A DNA stretch of 35,278 nt from an uncultured Brevibacillus sp. GTDB taxonomy: Bacteria; Bacillota; Bacilli; Brevibacillales; Brevibacillaceae. The stretch spans positions 1 to 35,278 of the forward strand of contig CAMIVR010000047.1 of assembly GCA_946402065.1 (NCBI GenBank), given 5' to 3'. Positions 24,232 to 32,416 of this stretch are shown piece by piece; positions within the stretch are counted from its first letter, which is position 1; the number at the start of each line of letters is the position of its first letter. The notes below the pieces were generated by a model. It did no database searches. It saw only the letters and a list, made by a program, of their open reading frames with translations, and had not been told where the DNA came from. Position numbers and translations under genes: made by a program.

Positions 24232-25587
24232 TTAGCTTATTTTTTCCGGGAGTTGAATCGTGATCGTCGTTCCGTGCCCTATGGTGCTGACTGCGTGAAT
24301 GCTGCCATGATGCAGCGCGACGATTTTTTTGACGATGGCCAGGCCGAGGCCGCTGCCGCTGATTTGATTGCGGGAGCGGTCCGTCTTGTAAAACCGCTCG
24401 AAAATATGCGGGAGATCTTCCGGCGCGATCCCCTTGCCGGAATCGGTGATCGAGACGGCATATCCATTGGTTGTACGGCTCATTGCGAGGAGGATTCGCC
24501 CGCCGTTCGGGGTAAACTTGATGCTGTTGCCCAGCACGTTCATCCACACCTGGTTGAGCTGATCCGGATCGGCCGTTATTTTGGCTGCCGAGGGCAGCTG
24601 CAGCTCCAGGGAAATGCTCTTGGCCGACCACAGTGGTTCGCAAGCGAGGACGACTTGTCTGAGCTGCTCGTCGAGATGGTACGCTGCCAGGGTGAAAGGA
24701 TGATGGTCCGATTCAAGCGAAGCGAGCTTGAGTAAATTATCGCTCAGTCTGGACAACCGTTCGCTTTCCTTATGGATGATGGCCAAATACTTGTCGCGGT
24801 TGTCTTCTGTCACGAGCTTGTCATCCATCAACGCCTTGGCGAAGCCGGAGATGGACGTGAGCGGCGATTGGATTTCATGGGAGACATTGGATACGAATTC
24901 CTGCCGCATATGCTCCATCTGCTTGAGTTCTTGCGCCATTTCGTTAAAGCTTCGCGCGAGCGTACCGATCTCATCCTTGCGCTTCATTTTCAACGCGACA
25001 TTGAAATCGCGTGCCGCAAGCCGTTTGGTCGCCTGAGTCATGAGCTTCAGCGGTTTGACCAAATACCTGGCAGCGATAAGGATGTACAGCCCGCCAAACA
25101 CGAGGGTGAGCAGGAGAAATGTCAGTATCAGCCGGATGATCATCGCTTCGTTTTTGGAGGATGGCAGCAAGAACAGGGCGTAGTGCTCGTCGCCGGAGGA
25201 AAAGGGCAGTCCGACAAACGCTCCTTCCGCTTTTACCACTGACTGATAGCGTCCGCCTGCCAGCACACGGTCAATGGCGTTTTGCGAGATGCGGACAGGA
25301 TCCGCGTATTTTTCCGCTCCGTATATCTTCGTCTCGCCGGACGCGGCGACGATCTGGACGGGATACGATACTAACGCGTCTGTCCCGCTCAGGAATGCAT
25401 CCAAATCCTGCGGGTTCGCTTGCTGGTACAGCCGGATGATGTTCTGTCCAGCTGTTACCATCTCGCTTTGCTGTAAATCGTTTAAATCTGTTTCAAATAG
25501 CTTTAGTCCCGTCAGCAGCGCAGACAGCAACGCCAGCACAGTCACAACGAAAAACGTCAGCACGACGCGCACATATAACGATTTCAT
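24232..25587 (-). CDS. HAMP-domain sensor histidine kinase
   Basis: The 451-residue kinase has two membrane helices (about 7-27 and 155-177) around an extracytoplasmic sensor of about 125 residues. A HAMP domain follows ('ARYLVKPLKLMTQATKRLAA'), then HisKA with His237 in 'SHEIQSPLTSISGF' and an ATPase domain ('NVLGNSIKFTPNGG', 'DSGKGI', 'FERFYKTDRSR', 'GSGLGLAIVKKI'). The H-box reads 'EIQSPL' rather than the common 'ELRTPL'; the His itself is kept. Its start overlaps the end of the response-regulator gene by 4 bases (ATGA), so the two form a co-translated pair. The signal is unknown. Confidence 0.92.
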   Translation of the reverse strand: MKSLYVRVVLTFFVVTVLALLSALLTGLKLFETDLNDLQQSEMVTAGQNIIRLYQQANPQDLDAFLSGTDALVSYPVQIVAASGETKIYGAEKYADPVRISQNAIDRVLAGGRYQSVVKAEGAFVGLPFSSGDEHYALFLLPSSKNEAMIIRLILTFLLLTLVFGGLYILIAARYLVKPLKLMTQATKRLAARDFNVALKMKRKDEIGTLARSFNEMAQELKQMEHMRQEFVSNVSHEIQSPLTSISGFAKALMDDKLVTEDNRDKYLAIIHKESERLSRLSDNLLKLASLESDHHPFTLAAYHLDEQLRQVVLACEPLWSAKSISLELQLPSAAKITADPDQLNQVWMNVLGNSIKFTPNGGRILLAMSRTTNGYAVSITDSGKGIAPEDLPHIFERFYKTDRSRNQISGSGLGLAIVKKIVALHHGSIHAVSTIGHGTTITIQLPEKIS

Positions 25588-26264
25588 TGTCCCGCTACCA
25601 CCAGACGGTACCCGAGACTGCGGGCGGTTTCGATGGAAAAGTGCTGGCCATCTTCGGCGAAGCGCTCCCGCAAGCGTTTGATGTGGACATCGACCGTCCG
25701 GTCATCGCCGTTGTAATCCATGCCCCATATGCTGACAATCAACTGCTCCCGGGTGAAAATCTGGCCTGGATGGCTAGCCAGCTTGAACAACAGCTCGAAC
25801 TCTTTTAACGGCAGCGTCAATTCTTCGTCGCCGCGAATGACTTTATACGTCCGCCGGTTCAGGACGATGCCGCCTAGCTGAACGATCTGGGAGGCGGCGA
25901 TCCGATAGCGCTTCAGCAGCGCCTTGACTCGCAAGACAAGCTCCAGCGCATCGAACGGCTTGGTCAGGTAGTCGTCCGTCCCTAATTGAAAGCCCTTTAC
26001 TCTATGCGTGGACTCGCCTTTGGCCGTCAACATCAAGAGCGGGATGTCCAGCTCTCTTTTCCTGATCTCCTTGCACACATCCCATCCGTCCATCAGCGGC
26101 ATCATGATGTCGAGGATGGCCAGATCGATGCCCCCCGCCTCGATAGCAGACAGTGCTGCTTTTCCGTTATCGGCCAGCACGATTTCAAATCCTTCATTTT
26201 GCAGATACAAGCTGATTAGTTCAACGATATGTGTGTCGTCATCTGCAATCAGTATGTTAGCCAC
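25584..26264 (-). CDS. OmpR-family response regulator
   Basis: A 226-residue DNA-binding regulator. The receiver domain has the acidic 'LIADDD', phospho-acceptor Asp52 ('AILDIMMPLMDGWD'), 'LMLTAKGE' and 'DYLTKPFD'. The C-terminal winged helix includes 'LTLPLKEFELLFKLASHPGQ' and 'DRTVDVHIKRLRERF', the recognition helix of the OmpR class. The start is taken as GTG 26264, about 12 bases after AAGGAG; an in-frame TTG at 26273 sits too near that site. It is followed by its kinase (4-base overlap) and, after a gap with an 11-base-period direct repeat, by the S41 protease. Confidence 0.93.
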   Translation of the reverse strand: MANILIADDDTHIVELISLYLQNEGFEIVLADNGKAALSAIEAGGIDLAILDIMMPLMDGWDVCKEIRKRELDIPLLMLTAKGESTHRVKGFQLGTDDYLTKPFDALELVLRVKALLKRYRIAASQIVQLGGIVLNRRTYKVIRGDEELTLPLKEFELLFKLASHPGQIFTREQLIVSIWGMDYNGDDRTVDVHIKRLRERFAEDGQHFSIETARSLGYRLVVAGQ

Positions 26265-26387
26265 GACGAACAATCACTCCTTCACTTATGGAGATGACGA
26301 TTTCCTTTTACATACTTCGGCATTATTCTTTAGTCCGGTTAATCACAGGGACGAGGGTCGTGGAAGTGGGAGAAGCCGGCAGGAGGT

Positions 26388-26798
26388 TCAGCGAGCTGAA
26401 CGCAGCACAGAATCTACCCATGTGTAGCACTGTTCCCCTTGATCATCGGTTACAGGCTCGGACTGGTGCTCAAACATGATCTTTACCTGGCGATTTTCCT
26501 CTCTGATGATATGCAAGAAATCTTCGATCGGAGCCCAGCCGTCACACGGGCGCAGATCGGGCAAGACCGGGTGACGAGGATGGCGAACGCTGCCCTTCAC
26601 GTATTGCAGTGTCCACATATGTACGGAATACGCATGCTTGATGTACGTTCTGAAGGTTTTTAGGGCATGAAAGCTCGGATCAAGCTGATCTTGAATCGAT
26701 TCAGCGCAAACGCCTCCTGTTCCAAATGTTAGGGAGAGTAGATGGAATTGCTCTTTTCTTACGATTTTACCAGATCGTCTATTTTCTAGCGATTGCAA
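26388..26798 (-). pseudogene. Truncated sugar phosphate isomerase/epimerase-like (TIM barrel) fragment
   Basis: An ORF of 136 residues whose last 95 or so look like the C-terminal end of a xylose-isomerase-like TIM barrel. 'YIKHAYSVHMWTLQ' resembles the strand before the last metal His, and 'CDGWAPIEDFLHII' and 'VKIMFEHQS' resemble the final helix and strand with its Glu. Full-length members have about 270 residues; the first half, with the other metal ligands, is absent. The first 35 residues ('MQSLENRRSGKIVRKEQ...') do not fit the family and no good ribosome binding site is seen. I read it as a 5'-truncated remnant. The family assignment is from memory of motifs and is uncertain. Confidence 0.4.
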
Positions 26799-27102
26799 AC
26801 AGAGGGAAGGAAGTTACGCAATCCGAACATTTTGGAACTTGGGGCCTGGGTAATTAGGGTGAGTCTATTCCTTGCTCGATAAAGGTTTACAGGTGTGTAT
26901 AGTCTTTTCAGCACTTGTTTCACCGTCGCCCCTGCTTAATACTTAAGAAAATGTGCGTCCAACCGAATCCATCGGGAGTTAGTCCAAGCGTGTTGGCTAT
27001 GAGAGATCTGCAATACCTGTATCGCGACATAAGAAGCCTGTCATGGCAAAAAGGTTTTGATCTACCAGGTGCGATGCCCGTGCAGCTCGCTGAAAGGAAG
27101 CA
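26799..27102. other. Gap of about 300 bases, no clear gene
   Basis: I see no tRNA, strong hairpin or promoter in this stretch. A plus-strand ORF runs from ATG 26951 to TGA 27104-27106 (51 residues) and its stop overlaps the next gene's ATG in an ATGA. Its end, 'YLYRDIRSLSWQKGFDLPG', faintly resembles the C-terminal part of RlmD/TrmA-type RNA methyltransferases, but there is no ribosome binding site and the match is weak. Confidence 0.3.
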
Positions 27103-27669
27103 ATGATGATCACATTCACTGAGGAGCATATCGAGTTTCATGACTATCCGTTTTCTGCTGCAACCGTTTATCCTCATGGAAGGGTACCCCATGATCAGAT
27201 AACAGAAGTTCTGTTGGACCGGTTTCCACCCGAAATCCGCTTGCCCAATGGCGAAACGTTGTTCGTCTCTGCCGTTTACAAAGAGGTGCTGGGTGAATTT
27301 GCCCACAAGCATCAGATTCCCGTCGTGAGCAGAATCGATACGTGGGCATTATTGCTGGAGCCATTCGTGGACACGGAAACAAAGGAAGCGGAGCAGGAAA
27401 AAACGTACCGCATGCTTGAGGAAAGCGGGATCAGCAGGGCAGAAGCATTGAAAATCAGGGACTCTGTGAACGATTTGATGATCGCCTATAATTACAAATC
27501 AATGCTGTGGGACTGGTTTCATTTGGGCATGCACGATCTGCTGAATGGGTATTGTGGCGTCTTGACTGGCGATGCATACAAATTGAGTAGACGGCAATTT
27601 CAAACGGTTTACTGGCAGGCGATGGATATAGCCAACAAAGGAATCATCCGGAAAAAGCGCATCACCTAG
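27103..27669 (+). CDS. Hypothetical protein, 188 residues
   Basis: I do not recognise this protein. It is soluble, with no signal peptide or membrane segment. The first 90 residues look alpha/beta ('FTEEHIEFHDYPFSAATVYP', 'LPNGETLFVSAVYKEVLGEF'). The rest is helical, with a charged stretch 'VDTETKEAEQEKTYRMLEES' and a Trp/His-rich helix 'MLWDWFHLGMHDLLNGY'. GAAAGGAAG precedes the start; ATG 27106 is equally possible. It lies 54 bases before another unknown gene in the same direction, which suggests an operon. Nothing in the sequence tells its role. Confidence 0.7.
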   Translation: MMITFTEEHIEFHDYPFSAATVYPHGRVPHDQITEVLLDRFPPEIRLPNGETLFVSAVYKEVLGEFAHKHQIPVVSRIDTWALLLEPFVDTETKEAEQEKTYRMLEESGISRAEALKIRDSVNDLMIAYNYKSMLWDWFHLGMHDLLNGYCGVLTGDAYKLSRRQFQTVYWQAMDIANKGIIRKKRIT

Positions 27670-27723
27670 TAAACGCGGTGAGTCAGTTGAACTATGGAAA
27701 ACGGTAATCAGAGAGGGAAGAGC

Positions 27724-29304
27724 ATGAGTCATACATTGGTTTCATTTTCTCAAATCAAGCATTTGCTGCCCGCGGATTGCTGGGCGTATACACGCAATGA
27801 ACGCAATAACGGCGAATTCGACGAGGAGTTTGTTGCCTTGTTCGAGGGCGATACCCGGCTGGAGAAACTGGATTTGGACCGGCCTCTTGCCGATCATGAC
27901 GTCTTTCTCATTCTGGTCAACGGCAATCTTGAGGTAGACCGGTACATATACAACGAAGAAACGGATGGTGCGACATGCCTGATTGTGATCGGCGATCTGC
28001 GGGCGCAGCATATCGTGGTCGGCGGGCAGGAGCTCTATGTGACGGGAAATATGCAGGTGACGGAATTGTTTTGGGGCGATTATAATCACGGGGCGCTGAC
28101 TGTGAAAGGGAACGCAGCTGCTTGCGTTTTCGCCGATACGGAGGAGTATCATGTATCGATCAACGGAGAACTACAGTTCACCAGACGGATTAGCAACTGG
28201 GACGATCAAGGCGAATGGGACGAGCTGGACGACGAAGAGCTGCTCGAGGTATTCACCAAGGAATGCCTGTTTGAGACAGGCGACGGGCTGTTTATGCACC
28301 GGGCAGTCATGCTGGACTGCTTTGAAACGGGACGGCCCGTGCTTATCACAGACAACCTCACGACTTCCGAGCAAGAGTCGATTCCGTTCCTGTTTGCCGA
28401 TGCAAAACTCAGTGTCGAAAATGTCCAGCGGCTGGCGGAATCGCTCCTGATGCCAGAGCAGGCCGATGAAGCCGGGCATGCAGCCTATGAATTCTGGGCT
28501 GGGACCAGCTTTTATCGTGTGTTCCGCTTAGCTGGGCAAAACCCTCCACCGCCGCAATATTTGGCGGTTTACCTGCAAAAAGATCAATGGGCGGTCATGA
28601 CTGAAGTAAAGGAAAGCGAGCCTGGCGGAAATGTGCTCAAGAAGCTGTTCCGGCAGCGAAGCCGCCCGCGTGTAACGCTGCAATGCAGGTGGCGCCGAAT
28701 CGCGGACGATGAGACGGAGTGGCAAGCACTTGATGCCGGCTCTCCAGAGGAAGTACATACCCATCTGCAGAATGGCTGGAACGAATTGCTCGCAGCAGTA
28801 TCCCGGTTCGAATATTACCGTCGGTGTATTCAGCCGGAGCAAATTAGAGCGATTTTGTCTCTGCCAGTCGTGAAGCCATATGACGACTTCTACGACGACG
28901 ACAAGGGCGGGTTCTGGTGCGGCAGCTTGTATGTCGGGTTCCGGCAGCCCGGAGTCGTGCGCGATGGTGTGAAGAAAACGCCGTGTTTCGTCGTCGCCCG
29001 AGAGATCGGGGAAGACATGGAGATTTTCCAGTTCGATCTGACAACGACCGCTGACGGGACGGAGAAAGTCGATATTTTGAACCAGGCAGAGAACAGCTGG
29101 GAATATCGGGCGCATGCCCTCGGTTTCTGGGAAGAGGCAAAGCTGAAAACAGCCCTTGCGCTTTTTCGCAAGGCAGAGAAGCGGCTACTGCGGCTAAATC
29201 AGCAACTGCTGGCAGGTGAGGCTCCGTACGACGCCGAACCGTTCGCCATCGACGCCTGGGTAGACAGCGGCTATTTGGAACGACGGGCCAACAGCCGAAA
29301 GTAA
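27724..29304 (+). CDS. Hypothetical protein with predicted N-terminal beta-helix
   Basis: The 526-residue soluble protein starts at ATG 27724 after GAGAGGGAAG. Residues about 60-155 hold five spaced repeats of a strand-turn pattern, 'VNGNLEV', 'VIGDLRA', 'VTGNMQV', 'VKGNAAA' and 'INGELQF', the look of a short beta-helix as in bactofilins and polymer-forming proteins. A very acidic segment follows ('NWDDQGEWDELDDEELLEVF'), then a C-terminal part of about 330 residues with many Trp, Tyr and charged residues that matches nothing I know. A basic patch 'KKLFRQRSRPRVTL' lies in it. There is no signal peptide. It follows the 188-residue unknown gene and is closed by a strong hairpin. A scaffold or immunity-like role is possible but speculative. 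Confidence 0.72.
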   Translation: MSHTLVSFSQIKHLLPADCWAYTRNERNNGEFDEEFVALFEGDTRLEKLDLDRPLADHDVFLILVNGNLEVDRYIYNEETDGATCLIVIGDLRAQHIVVGGQELYVTGNMQVTELFWGDYNHGALTVKGNAAACVFADTEEYHVSINGELQFTRRISNWDDQGEWDELDDEELLEVFTKECLFETGDGLFMHRAVMLDCFETGRPVLITDNLTTSEQESIPFLFADAKLSVENVQRLAESLLMPEQADEAGHAAYEFWAGTSFYRVFRLAGQNPPPPQYLAVYLQKDQWAVMTEVKESEPGGNVLKKLFRQRSRPRVTLQCRWRRIADDETEWQALDAGSPEEVHTHLQNGWNELLAAVSRFEYYRRCIQPEQIRAILSLPVVKPYDDFYDDDKGGFWCGSLYVGFRQPGVVRDGVKKTPCFVVAREIGEDMEIFQFDLTTTADGTEKVDILNQAENSWEYRAHALGFWEEAKLKTALALFRKAEKRLLRLNQQLLAGEAPYDAEPFAIDAWVDSGYLERRANSRK

Positions 29305-29328
29305 GCGCCGGATCATTGGGAAGCAAAA

Positions 29329-29363
29329 AGGCTATCAAGAAATCAACCGTTTCTTGATAGCCT
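29329..29363 (+). terminator. Strong hairpin, probable terminator
   Basis: AGGCTATCAAGAAA (29329-29342) and TTTCTTGATAGCCT (29350-29363) form a perfect 14-bp stem with a 7-base loop. On the plus strand it is followed by ATTATTATT, an imperfect T tract; on the minus strand a run of five T follows. It ends the unknown two-gene unit. Confidence 0.75.
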
Positions 29364-29370
29364 ATTATTA

Positions 29371-29398
29371 TTGAGAAAATGGTAATTGGTGGTAAAAT
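29371..29398 (+). promoter_or_regulatory. Predicted promoter of the HelD-like gene
   Basis: TTGAGA (29371-29376), a 16-base spacer and TAAAAT (29393-29398) form a good sigma-A promoter just after the terminator hairpin. The leader to the start codon would be about 125 nt. Confidence 0.5.
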
Positions 29399-29529
29399 TC
29401 TTTGGGGCGTACTTCATCATCAGAATAACTCAACGGAAAGAAAAAGTCTATTCTTTTTTTTCGTTTTCTTTTATAGTGAAGGAGCTGTTTTCCGCGGGAC
29501 AGCAATTCGGTATGAAGGAGGATTTATCG

Positions 29530-31599
29530 ATGGTGAACGGAAGTGAGTCAGAAGAGAGACAATATCTTGCAGTCATTTTGTCCAGGCTGCAGCAATCGCT
29601 GGATCGCATGGACAACCAGTTGTCTTCCACGTATCAAGCCGTTATTGCAGCCAAAAAGCATCTTTGGGAGAATGCGGCCGGGATGGATCCCGCAGAACGA
29701 GCAGCTCATCGGGTGGACGTAGCAAATGCGATCGACATCGGTGAAAGAAAAGTGGTCCAGTACCAAAAATTACGGAAATTACTGCTGTCACCGTACTTTG
29801 GGCGAGTGGATTTTATCGGGGAGGGTCAGAGTGAAGCTGACTCCTATTACATCGGAGTCCATTCGTTTGCCGAAGAAAGCAGTCAGGAAAACCTGATTTA
29901 TGATTGGCGTTCTCCGGTTGCCAGCATGTTTTACGATTTTGCTGTCGGGAAAGCGTATTTTACTGCGCCCATGGGCCAGGTCGAAGGCGAGATTCGCGTA
30001 AAGCGACAGTATAAAATCAAAAACGGCGTCATGGAATACATGCTCGAAAGCGCAGTCAACATCAACGACGACGTGCTGCAAAAAGAACTCAGCAGCAATT
30101 CCGATGAGAAAATGAAAAACATCGTGGCGACGATCCAAAAAGAGCAAAACGTGATCATCCGAAATGAAACGTCGCACGAACTGATCATTCAAGGTGTGGC
30201 CGGGTCGGGAAAGACCTCGGTCGCTCTGCACCGGATTGCCTATTTGCTCTATCGCTATAAGGAGTCGTTGACATCGCGCAACGTTCTGATCATTTCACCG
30301 AACAAAGTGTTCGCCGACTATATATCCAATGTCTTGCCCGAGCTTGGCGAGGAACCGATCCTGGAAATGAGCTTCGACGAACTGGCAGCCAGCGAGCTGT
30401 CCGGCATCTGCCGCTTCCAGACCTTTTACCAGCAAGTAACGGAGCTGCTGGAACACGCTGACGACGCTCTGGTCGAACGCATCAAATACAAGGCGACCAC
30501 GGAATTTGTCAGAGAGCTGGACGCTTTTATCGAACATGCAGATGAAACGTTTTTCGCAGCCAAGGATCTGAACATCGAGAATGTCTTCATTTCCAAAGAC
30601 GCGCTGATGAGCAGCTACCAGGCAAATCGCAGCATGCCAGTCAAATCGCGGTTGGAAAAAGTCGCCGCAGCCATTACGGGAAGCGCCAGAGACGGAGAAG
30701 GGAATCGATTATCCGCCGCGCTGTCCAAGAAAATCAAAGCGAAGATCAAGAAAATGTACGCCTCTCTGGACGTGCTGACATTGTACAAGCGCTTTTATCA
30801 CCACATCGGCAAATCTGAAATGTTCGTGATGAGAGAAGCGAACACCGTCGAATTCGCCGATGTCTTTCCGTTGGTGTATCTGAAGATGTATGTGGACGGA
30901 GTATCGCCCTTTGATTTCGTCAAACATTTGCTCGTCGATGAAATGCAGGACTACACGCCGATCCAATATGCGGTAGTGGCAAAGCTGTTTCCGTGCAAAA
31001 AGACAATTCTCGGGGACGGCAGTCAATCGGTTAATCCGTACTCCTCCACGTCCCTGCCAGAAATTCATCGGATGTTTCCCAAGGCGGATACGGTCGAGCT
31101 GGTCAAGAGCTATCGGTCCACATGTGAAATTGCCCGTTTTGCCCAGCGGTTAAAGCAAAATACCAAGCTGATCATGATTGAACGACATGGAGCGGAGCCT
31201 GTGATCACGACATGCCAGAGCAAAGAGCACGAATATGACACGATTAAAGGATTGCTCGCGGATTTCGCGGCATCTGAACATCAGTCGTTGGGGATCATTT
31301 GCAAGACACAGGCGCAAGCGAATGAGTTATCCGCCCGGTTGAATGATGGTGAGACGGGCAGAGAGATACATCTGCTCGATTTCGACAGCGATCGATTCCA
31401 CGAAGGTATATGCATTACAACTGCGCATTTGGCGAAAGGCCTGGAATTCGACCACGTGATCGTCCCGTCAGTCGATGCACGGACGTATCGGACAGACATG
31501 GACAAAAGCTTGCTGTACATCGCCTGCACCCGCGCGATGCACAAGCTCGATTTGACTTATAGCGGTGCGTTGACCGCTTTTTTAGTCGATAAGAATTGA
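29530..31599 (+). CDS. HelD-like RNA polymerase recycling helicase (UvrD/Rep superfamily 1)
   Basis: The 689-residue protein starts at ATG 29530, seven bases after GAAGGAGGAT; an ORF start 144 bases upstream lacks such a site and adds a non-homologous tail. The N-terminal 90 residues form a long helical arm ('RLQQSLDRMDNQLSSTYQAV'), then 'DSYYIGVHSF' and 'LIYDWRSPVASMFYDF', both typical of HelD. Motor motifs follow: Walker A 'GVAGSGKTSVALHRIAYLLY' (from 222, Lys228), motif II 'DEMQD' (470-474), 'LGDGSQSVNPYS', 'SYRSTCEIARF', 'TTAHLAKGLEFDHVIV' and 'LLYIACTRAMH'. HelD frees RNA polymerase from stalled complexes. This protein is somewhat shorter than B. subtilis HelD (about 770 residues), so it may be a paralogue. 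Confidence 0.9.
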   Translation: MVNGSESEERQYLAVILSRLQQSLDRMDNQLSSTYQAVIAAKKHLWENAAGMDPAERAAHRVDVANAIDIGERKVVQYQKLRKLLLSPYFGRVDFIGEGQSEADSYYIGVHSFAEESSQENLIYDWRSPVASMFYDFAVGKAYFTAPMGQVEGEIRVKRQYKIKNGVMEYMLESAVNINDDVLQKELSSNSDEKMKNIVATIQKEQNVIIRNETSHELIIQGVAGSGKTSVALHRIAYLLYRYKESLTSRNVLIISPNKVFADYISNVLPELGEEPILEMSFDELAASELSGICRFQTFYQQVTELLEHADDALVERIKYKATTEFVRELDAFIEHADETFFAAKDLNIENVFISKDALMSSYQANRSMPVKSRLEKVAAAITGSARDGEGNRLSAALSKKIKAKIKKMYASLDVLTLYKRFYHHIGKSEMFVMREANTVEFADVFPLVYLKMYVDGVSPFDFVKHLLVDEMQDYTPIQYAVVAKLFPCKKTILGDGSQSVNPYSSTSLPEIHRMFPKADTVELVKSYRSTCEIARFAQRLKQNTKLIMIERHGAEPVITTCQSKEHEYDTIKGLLADFAASEHQSLGIICKTQAQANELSARLNDGETGREIHLLDFDSDRFHEGICITTAHLAKGLEFDHVIVPSVDARTYRTDMDKSLLYIACTRAMHKLDLTYSGALTAFLVDKN

Positions 31600-31616
31600 T
31601 AAAAATTCTTATCGAC
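31585..31616. repeat. Perfect inverted repeat across the HelD stop codon
   Basis: GTCGATAAGAATT (31585-31597) and AATTCTTATCGAC (31604-31616) form a perfect 13-bp inverted repeat with a 6-base centre. It encodes the last residues and the stop of the HelD-like protein. It is AT-rich and has no T-run, so it may be a protein-binding site or an mRNA-end stem. Confidence 0.6.
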
Positions 31617-31645
31617 ATAAGCGCAACTAAGGCAACGCCGAAAGG

Positions 31646-31665
31646 CTTGGCGTAGCCAAGTTTTC
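31646..31665 (+). terminator. Probable terminator after the HelD-like gene
   Basis: CTTGGC (31646-31651) and GCCAAG (31655-31660) form a tight stem followed directly by TTTTCT. A rival fold pairs GGC and ACGCC (31631-31639) with GGCGT and GCC (31649-31657). Either ends just before the T tract, so termination here is likely. Confidence 0.55.
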
Positions 31666-31745
31666 TAAAAAAGCTGTGCCCTCTACCTATCCATTTTCGT
31701 TATATATAATCCAAATGATATATTATTCATTTATGATTACCCTTT

Positions 31746-31762
31746 GTATACTTAAAGTACAC
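31746..31762. promoter_or_regulatory. Imperfect palindrome before the YtkA-like gene
   Basis: GTATACTT-A-AAGTACAC is an 8-bp inverted repeat with one mismatch, 50 bases before the lipoprotein start. The surrounding DNA is very AT-rich, with several possible -10 hexamers around 31701-31735. A regulator site is possible. Confidence 0.3.
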
Positions 31763-31811
31763 GAAGGAGATTTGGAACCGAGGAAACAATTCAAAACGGG
31801 AGATGATTCAT

Positions 31812-32228
31812 GTGAAAAAAAGCGCATTATTTTTGCTCGTTGGAGTCGTCTGCTTGCTGTTATCAGTCGGATGTTCTGCAAATCTGGCAGATGAGGATAA
31901 AAACGATGCAAAAGTGGTGAATGTAGCGATACAACCTGTACAGGAAGTTCTCATTCCCGGACGTGCTATTTTGATCGATGCCCATGTGACAGAGAATGCC
32001 GCTGATCTAACGGATGCCGATGCGGTTACGTTTGAAATCTGGAAAAAAGACAGTGACAAGCATGAAACGATTGCCGCATCCCATTGGCAGGATGGCGTGT
32101 ATCGAATCAAAACGCTGTTTCACGATGGCGGGGTATACTATGCAAAAGTTCACGTGACGGCTAAAGATGTCACCGTGATTTCACCAGAAAAGGAACTGAC
32201 TGTAGCAGATAGCGAATGGAGTCAATAA
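31812..32228 (+). CDS. YtkA/FixH-like lipoprotein
   Basis: A 138-residue secreted lipoprotein. The signal peptide 'KKSALFLLVGVVCLLLSVGC' ends in a lipobox Cys, so the mature protein is tethered outside the membrane. The rest matches the YtkA-like fold, a beta-sandwich related to FixH: 'VQEVLIPGRAILIDAHVTEN', 'VTFEIWKKDSDKHETI', 'WQDGVYRIKTLFHDGGVYYA' and 'VHVTAKDVTV'. Its job in Bacilli is not settled; some relatives sit near copper and respiratory genes. I chose GTG 31812, nine bases after GGGAG; an ATG at 31803 overlaps that site. It is transcribed alone, with a terminator at 32313. Confidence 0.8.
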   Translation: MKKSALFLLVGVVCLLLSVGCSANLADEDKNDAKVVNVAIQPVQEVLIPGRAILIDAHVTENAADLTDADAVTFEIWKKDSDKHETIAASHWQDGVYRIKTLFHDGGVYYAKVHVTAKDVTVISPEKELTVADSEWSQ

Positions 32229-32312
32229 AATCTAGTGCGAGGCAAAATCCGACTCGTATAATATTGCTGAAAATTCCGTATATTTCCTCAAGCAAATAAG
32301 CTGTTTCCGCAT

Positions 32313-32341
32313 AGTGGGCCCGGTAGTCGGTGCCCACTTTT
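32313..32341 (+). terminator. Terminator after the YtkA-like gene
   Basis: AGTGGGC (32313-32319) pairs with GCCCACT (32332-32338), followed by TTTTC. The stem is GC-rich and lies about 85 bases after the stop. The remaining bases up to the LysR gene show nothing clear. Confidence 0.65.
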
Positions 32342-32416
32342 CATAGTGCATGTGCAACTGCCAAAATTCCAGCGGAAGCAGTCTGGCAAAGCAACACCGC
32401 AAACGCGGCGTGACAG

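Noticed and set aside
29386-29529. An upstream start that would add 48 residues to the HelD-like protein.
   Set aside because: The extra residues do not look like HelD and cover the predicted leader. ATG 29530 has a strong GAAGGAGGAT.
31621-31680. Resemblance to the core of a c-di-GMP-I (GEMM) riboswitch: GGCAAC, a GCC-GAAA-GGC tetraloop hairpin and GGCGTAGCC.
   Set aside because: The conserved GACGCAAAGCC and the second stem with the tetraloop receptor are missing. A plain terminator (CTTGGC/GCCAAG then TTTTCT) explains the sequence better.
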